From the NCBI RefSeq assembly GCF_900187425.1, contig NZ_FYDJ01000027.1, forward strand, positions 1 through 58,391: a stretch of DNA of 58,391 nucleotides. The letters run 5' to 3'. Shown in pieces: positions 54,342 to 58,391 of this stretch. Within the stretch, counting starts at the first letter, position 1, and each line of letters begins with the position of its first letter. The notes below the pieces were generated by a model. It had not been told where the DNA came from and ran no database searches. It saw only the letters and a program-made list of their open reading frames with translations. Made by a program: the position numbers and the translations under genes. Source of the stretch: Pseudomonas sp. Irchel s3h14. Lineage in GTDB: Bacteria > Pseudomonadota > Gammaproteobacteria > Pseudomonadales > Pseudomonadaceae.

Positions 54342-57300
54342 CTATTGCTCCACCATAAAACGCCCACTCTCGGCCCACTCCGATGCCGTACCGTCCGGCA
54401 GGGTCTGGCGCACGACCACCCACGCCGCGTCAACGGGCAGACTCTGGTTGCCCGTCACTGTCCATCGGCCATCGGGACCCGCCATCGTTGACGGCGCCAG
54501 CAGGTTGTCGGTGTTAAACCATGAGGCAACGGTGATGGTGGCGTCAGGCGCTGCCACACCGCTGTACTGCGGCCTGGCCACGACCCAATCGCCCGCCATC
54601 GGCGCGGTGATTTGCGGGGCAATTCGCAAGGGAACAGTAATCACGGGTAAAAAACCGGAATCCAGCCCCACACCGGCTCGCGCTAAAACACTAATGCCGT
54701 CGCCGTCCACCATGTTGTGCTGGAAACTGCCCGACCAGGTGCCGGCAGGCGTAACAGTGGCGGTACCCAAGAGGAGATAACGGTTTCGCCTGTAGACATG
54801 TATGACATCCCCCCGATAACCGAACCCGGAAATCCTTAATATGGCGCCTAGCGCTTCGTTTTTTCGGGGCGTATCGACCACCGGCACCGCCGGCACCACC
54901 GTCACGCTGCACTCGCTGCCGGGTAGCGACGCAAACGTCTTGTAGTGCTGGATTGCCTTAATCCTTAATGGCCCCGCCTCCATCCCGCGGACCTCAACCT
55001 GCCACGAACCGTCCGTCCGCACCTGGATACCCTTGTAAGGCGAAAGCGAGTCATTGAACATCAAATCGATAAAACCACCGTACAAAGCCCCCTTGCCCTC
55101 AACCGTCATGGTGCGCGTGGGCCTGGAGCCCTGTGCAGGTCGGTCAATCCCCGGGGCCGGAACAATCACCTTGAGTGACAGTGTTGCAGTCGGCTCTGAT
55201 GCAAAGGTGTTATTGAAAATCTGCTTCGTATAAATATCCAGGTTACCGATGGGTCGCTCAGTAAGCGGCGCCTTCCATTTATTGTCCGTACCCACCTGAG
55301 CATTACCTATCGAGGTAGTCGAGCCCGGCGAATAAACGTAAACCCAGCACCCGCTAATACCCATGCCCTCTATGATCGGGAACGGAGACACTTCACCGTT
55401 GTTCCCCGGGGAGGTCACTACAGGGAGCGGAGTCTTGACCGGAAAGGATTGACTCTTGACGTCCGATGTCTGCCCACCAAACGTAGAGAGCACCTCAACC
55501 TCGACCCGCCCTAACGGTAAGGTGTAGTTGAAGCTCCACTCGCCCGTCGTCGCGTTGGAGGTCACCTCTTTGATCAGGACACCACTTTTAAAGCGCACAA
55601 CAACCTTGGCGTTGGGCCAGGTCTTGCCATGAAACTGCACCGCCCGCGGCATTTCAACTCCAGCAGGCGGGTTGAAGAGCTCCGGCAGATCGGGCTTGAT
55701 AATCAGCGGTGTAGCCGGCTCCGTCAGCGCGGACCAAAGGCCGTTGATCCCTTGCCGCGCCCTGACGGTGTGAGTGCCTGGGGCAATCTTGTCCGAGGCC
55801 GTGATGTTCCAGGAGGTCGTCGAACCTTGCAGGTCCGGAAGGAGTGTATGGGGTTGGCCATCGAGCTGGATTTGAATATCCCCACCCCGAGTGCCCTCCC
55901 AAACATCACGCGTACCTCTGAACGTAGGGATCTGCCCGTTCAAAGTGACCGGTGTGAGCATCGGCTTGGGGACCGGTACCGTCACGAGCACATCATTCGA
56001 TCCTTGTGAATAGATCTTGCCACCACTGCCATCGGCAACCTGCTGCCACGCCACCATCGTATAACTGCCCGGCATCCGGTTTGTGAGCTCTATTTGCCAG
56101 TTGCCATCCCCCACGAGCGCCGCCCCCTGCCTCCCCCCCGCATTACTCTTGTACCAAATCTCGGCCGTGGCGCCGGTGTACCCGGGGCCGGAAAACCTCA
56201 CGGTTTTATCGTTGGGGTAGGACACTGTGAAGGCCAGTTTGGGCGGGCGGATTTTATACGTCCTCGGCGCAGCTTTTTCACCGCTGACAGGCTCTAGCTT
56301 TTGCAGCGCAGTGAGGGAAAGAAGCCCCGGGGTCAAGTTACTGAGTACTACGCTCCAGCTTCCATTACTCTGGACATCGCCGACGCCCCAAGATTTGTAT
56401 GTAGAGTCAGTCAAGACTTCGACCTGGACTTCCTCAATACCCAACCCGCTGCCACCGGTCATCGTAAAGTTTTGCTCCTGCTCCCCCGCGGCTGGACTGC
56501 TGATAGAAGGTACACCCAGGACTTTCACCGGACGAGGGGTCTCACTCCACAAACTTTCACTATTATCCTTGTACTGCTTTGCACTAAGTTTGTAGACGCC
56601 TTGCGGCAGGTCGCGAGTGAGCGTTGTCAACCAGTTATGATTTTCGTGTACCGTTGCGGTGCCATAAACCGTCGAACCATCACCCGATTTGTGGATATAG
56701 ACCGTCGCACCTGGCTCACCCGTTCCTGAAACAACCGGCCTCACCTCAATCACACCATTCGTACCCGGGAGGCTGATGCACGGTGCCGGGCGCAAGTCGA
56801 AGGTAAAGGTATTGGAGTAGATCGGCGAGTAGCCAGCCATCCAATGTTTAACCTTTGCCCTGTAGATCGCGGGCACTAACGCATTAAGCGCGACTGACCA
56901 GTTACTGGCACCTACCACGGTTGCTTGAGCACTTAACGCTTGGTTATTGTCTGCCCGAACAATTTGTATATGACCGTCCGGTGTTGCGAATCCTGAAATA
57001 AGCGGCTTAAGTCCCCACAGTACTGAGGGTATCGGCGGGCTGATTGTCACCGGGTCCATGGCGTAAAAACTTCCCGAATCGTACCAGTATGACCAGTTAC
57101 CAGAGCCCCTATTCAGGTACGTGTAATGGATGTTGTAGATTCCTGCCTGGTCAAAACTGACGTTAGTTTGAAACGGGTTGGTTATATCAACCAGCTTTTT
57201 ATTATCGAGATGGGAACCATTACGCTTGTAATGCAAGTCAACTTGATAGTCGTCCCACGACTGTCCGGAGGGCCCTTTAACAGTGAAATTCAAACGCGAA

Positions 57301-57419
57301 ACGCCTGCCCCTGGAAGAGGCAAGGTTAGAGGTCGGTCTATGAGAGCAATGGTCTGATCTGGTTGATCTGGTTGATCTGGTTGATCTGGTTGATCTGGTT
57401 GATCTGGTTGATCCAACAT
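54342..57419 (-). CDS. Large tandem Ig-like repeat protein with N-terminal DQP repeats
   Basis: 1025 residues. Residues 3-20 are six DQP units. After a distinct beta domain (about 30-125), there are roughly nine to ten Ig-like repeats of 80-95 residues. Each shows P.I..P, a G.G.PGA.V core, a single Trp in G.W.V.L and a closing S.W or S.S, as in GTGEPGATVYIHKS, NGSWSVVLSNLTPG, GDGNWQIELTNRMPG and TDGSWQVEVRGMEAG. No signal peptide, transmembrane segment or cell-wall anchor is seen. ATG 57419 is chosen because GGAG lies 9 nt upstream; an ATG at 57452 has no ribosome binding site. Candidates: adhesin-like or toxin-associated scaffold; export route unknown. Confidence 0.75.
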   Translation of the reverse strand: MLDQPDQPDQPDQPDQPDQPDQTIALIDRPLTLPLPGAGVSRLNFTVKGPSGQSWDDYQVDLHYKRNGSHLDNKKLVDITNPFQTNVSFDQAGIYNIHYTYLNRGSGNWSYWYDSGSFYAMDPVTISPPIPSVLWGLKPLISGFATPDGHIQIVRADNNQALSAQATVVGASNWSVALNALVPAIYRAKVKHWMAGYSPIYSNTFTFDLRPAPCISLPGTNGVIEVRPVVSGTGEPGATVYIHKSGDGSTVYGTATVHENHNWLTTLTRDLPQGVYKLSAKQYKDNSESLWSETPRPVKVLGVPSISSPAAGEQEQNFTMTGGSGLGIEEVQVEVLTDSTYKSWGVGDVQSNGSWSVVLSNLTPGLLSLTALQKLEPVSGEKAAPRTYKIRPPKLAFTVSYPNDKTVRFSGPGYTGATAEIWYKSNAGGRQGAALVGDGNWQIELTNRMPGSYTMVAWQQVADGSGGKIYSQGSNDVLVTVPVPKPMLTPVTLNGQIPTFRGTRDVWEGTRGGDIQIQLDGQPHTLLPDLQGSTTSWNITASDKIAPGTHTVRARQGINGLWSALTEPATPLIIKPDLPELFNPPAGVEMPRAVQFHGKTWPNAKVVVRFKSGVLIKEVTSNATTGEWSFNYTLPLGRVEVEVLSTFGGQTSDVKSQSFPVKTPLPVVTSPGNNGEVSPFPIIEGMGISGCWVYVYSPGSTTSIGNAQVGTDNKWKAPLTERPIGNLDIYTKQIFNNTFASEPTATLSLKVIVPAPGIDRPAQGSRPTRTMTVEGKGALYGGFIDLMFNDSLSPYKGIQVRTDGSWQVEVRGMEAGPLRIKAIQHYKTFASLPGSECSVTVVPAVPVVDTPRKNEALGAILRISGFGYRGDVIHVYRRNRYLLLGTATVTPAGTWSGSFQHNMVDGDGISVLARAGVGLDSGFLPVITVPLRIAPQITAPMAGDWVVARPQYSGVAAPDATITVASWFNTDNLLAPSTMAGPDGRWTVTGNQSLPVDAAWVVVRQTLPDGTASEWAESGRFMVEQ
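57356..57409. repeat. 9-bp tandem repeat, six copies
   Basis: Six exact copies of GATCTGGTT followed by a partial seventh. On the minus strand they encode (DQP)6 at the N-terminus of the Ig-repeat protein. Because the unit is 9 bp, copy-number change keeps the frame and alters only tract length. Confidence 0.95.
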
Positions 57420-57495
57420 GATCGATGTCTCCAGTGGTGGGTAAACCGCCATTTGTCTGGAGACATTTAAGCCATACCGAGATATCCCTGCCCAC

Positions 57496-57511
57496 CTGTC
57501 AGATATGACAG
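57496..57511 (-). promoter_or_regulatory. Palindromic operator candidate, CTGTCA-N4-TGACAG (copy 2)
   Basis: CTGTCA-GATA-TGACAG, 77 nt upstream of the Ig-repeat ATG. Arms and spacing equal copy 1 at 54190-54205. Not a Pho box, which is a direct repeat. The form is like sites bound by dimeric LuxR-, GntR- or TetR-type regulators, which is inference. Confidence 0.6.
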
Positions 57512-57759
57512 TCCCGACGAGCGGTCAGCCTACACCTCGTCACTTTCCCCTGTGTTTTCAACGCCTCAGTCCGCGGCTACAGCACCTTGCGCCGTTGCCT
57601 ACAGATCCGCCAGAATCCGCCGGCTTGTGCGCTTTGGTGTTGCCCCGTAACTTGATCCGCGTCGCTGCCAATCAGCGATCGGGTTTAGTCGCCCGGTGTT
57701 GTACGAATGTGTATAAGCGTCATCCAGTCGGGTTTTCCCTATCCCCCGCACTTGATGGT

Positions 57760-57863
57760 GGCTGTTCGCAGGGCGCTCTCGGGCGCGCCGGTTTTCGTAC
57801 TCGCCGGTCGACTAACCTGCTTACAGCCGCCACCCCTCGTTTAGTCGCAAGGTCGTGGCAGCC
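57760..57863 (+). ncRNA. Structured leader upstream of the DUF6124 gene (C4-antisense-like candidate)
   Basis: A two-part stem pairs GGCTG..GCAGG (57760-57772) with CCTGC..CAGCC (57816-57828). Inside it GCGC-TCTCGG-GCGC can form a small hairpin. Downstream, GCCGCCAC (57826-57833) can pair with GTGGCAGC (57855-57862) with one mismatch, competing with the first stem. Similar GC-rich leaders precede DUF6124/DUF3077 genes in pseudomonads and recall the C4 antisense RNA family. The assignment is from memory and uncertain. Confidence 0.35.
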
Positions 57864-57881
57864 CCAATCGAGTACGAAAAT

Positions 57882-58253
57882 ATGTTCAAAGCAACACCCA
57901 ATCCGCCACCCGAAACCGACCCGGTTTCCCCCTACTCCACCTTCGATTCAAAAAAGCTCCACGCCGCCGACAAGGCGCTGGACCACTACCTCAAACCCGA
58001 CATCACCTCCCTTCGCTCTTCCCAGGACCGCGCCATGAAAATGTTCACCGTTGTGTCCGATGCCAACCCCGAAGCCTTGACCATCCAGACCTACGAAACC
58101 TTTTCGTCGGTCAGCATTCTGCTGCTCGACCTGGCCGAAAGCCTGGACGACAAGCCGCGACATCTGGCGATGGCGATTTATCAATTGAGTGAGTTGGGGT
58201 TGTTGCTGGTGGAGAGGTCGCTGGAGAACGAGATGGCGATCAAAGCGACGTAG
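57882..58253 (+). CDS. DUF6124 family protein
   Basis: 123 residues. FKATPNPPPETDPVSPYSTF, SKKLHAADKALDHYL and the C-terminal helical part (ESLDDKPRHLAMAIYQLSEL, ERSLENEMA) are those of the small Pseudomonas DUF6124 proteins. Function unknown; several paralogues per genome are usual. Start 57882 (MFKATPN) fits the family; an open frame extends upstream through the leader. The Shine-Dalgarno is weak, so leader structure may control translation. Confidence 0.85.
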   Translation: MFKATPNPPPETDPVSPYSTFDSKKLHAADKALDHYLKPDITSLRSSQDRAMKMFTVVSDANPEALTIQTYETFSSVSILLLDLAESLDDKPRHLAMAIYQLSELGLLLVERSLENEMAIKAT

Positions 58254-58274
58254 CGACAAATTCCTGTAATTGAA

Positions 58275-58349
58275 TGGACTCGCCCACGCCGAGGCGTCAA
58301 TGCGCCACGGTGGCAGTCTAAACAGCCAACGACAGCGAGGGCGAGTCCA
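58275..58349. repeat. 11-bp inverted repeat enclosing a ribosome binding site
   Basis: TGGACTCGCCC (58275-58285) and GGGCGAGTCCA (58339-58349), perfect. The right arm covers part of the Shine-Dalgarno (GAGGG, 58337-58341) and the A of the ATG at 58349, so a transcript from outside would fold and hide the start. This is a known device at insertion-sequence ends, which is the basis for suspecting an IS here. Confidence 0.6.
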
Positions 58350-58391
58350 TGAAAAAGCATACTTCGATTGATCAATCCTTGTCTTCTGCCG
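58349..58391 (+). CDS. Unidentified ORF start cut by the window edge (possible transposase)
   Basis: ATG 58349 with GAGGG upstream opens a frame MKKHTSIDQSLSSA that runs off the end. Fourteen residues are too few to identify. The inverted repeat around its start suggests a transposase, which is inference. Confidence 0.35.
   Translation, partial: MKKHTSIDQSLSSA

Noticed and set aside
57356..57418. Possible CRISPR-like array
   Set aside because: The repeat unit is 9 bp with no spacers and lies inside a coding sequence as DQP codons.

Overview
This window is chromosomal DNA from a fluorescent-group Pseudomonas. The evidence is gene order (ybgC-tolQRAB-pal-cpoB-queE-queC-tRNA-Lys, ruvCAB, yebC, aspS; GST-argJ-secA-DciA), an OprE-type OprD-family porin, MvaT, a DUF6124 protein, and abundant REP/REPIN palindromes of the GTGGGAGC/GCTCGCGA type. 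Most of the window is core genome. Only the last 7 kb looks accessory.

Layout. 1-2967: tail of gcvP, then sdaA and gcvT (glycine cleavage and serine deamination). 3358-4155: a cold-shock protein and a small RDD membrane protein. 4219-7029: nadA, tRNA-Lys(TTT), queC and queE, all on the minus strand. 7197-12598: the complete Tol-Pal operon, minus strand. 12726-18664: ruvB/ruvA/ruvC, yebC, aspS, a FmdB-type zinc ribbon and a ribbon-helix-helix protein, minus strand. 19154-25263: a membrane protein with a C-terminal cold-shock domain, slyX, a HIT protein, an OprE-like porin, an MscS channel, yajQ and a panE-like reductase. 25300-34621: a PAS histidine kinase, a cobalamin adenosyltransferase, a Nudix-ThiE fusion, GST, argJ, secA and DciA. 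34745-38311: a HerA-like ATPase and an amino-acid-type chemoreceptor. 38512-41385: a three-gene envelope cassette (GT4 glycosyltransferase, DUF2334 deacetylase-like, LPG-synthase-type membrane protein). 41372-44724: a small conserved protein, purU, mvaT and sbcB. 44908-51621: a tightly overlapping six-gene operon RDD - SpoIIM - DUF4129-like - DUF4350-like - MoxR AAA+ - DUF58.

The accessory end (51649-58391) is the most unusual part. On the minus strand there is a 1025-residue protein of tandem Ig-like repeats with an N-terminal (DQP)6 tract. Downstream of it are a VRP1-like (Tc-toxin A subunit N-terminal) ORF and two ORFs made of related beta-rich modules. The middle of these three ORFs starts inside a module and lacks a convincing start codon, so the set looks like the remains of one much larger gene after an out-of-frame internal deletion. 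An almost identical 16-bp palindrome, CTGTCA-N4-TGACAG, lies upstream of both the Ig-repeat gene and the VRP1-like ORF, suggesting one shared regulator. A DUF6124 gene with a structured leader follows, and the right edge cuts an ORF whose ribosome binding site sits inside an 11-bp inverted repeat, possibly an insertion-sequence end.

Many operons here are coupled by GTGA/TTGA/ATGA-type overlaps. Several convergent pairs share one bidirectional terminator. No CRISPR array, rRNA or complete prophage was seen.
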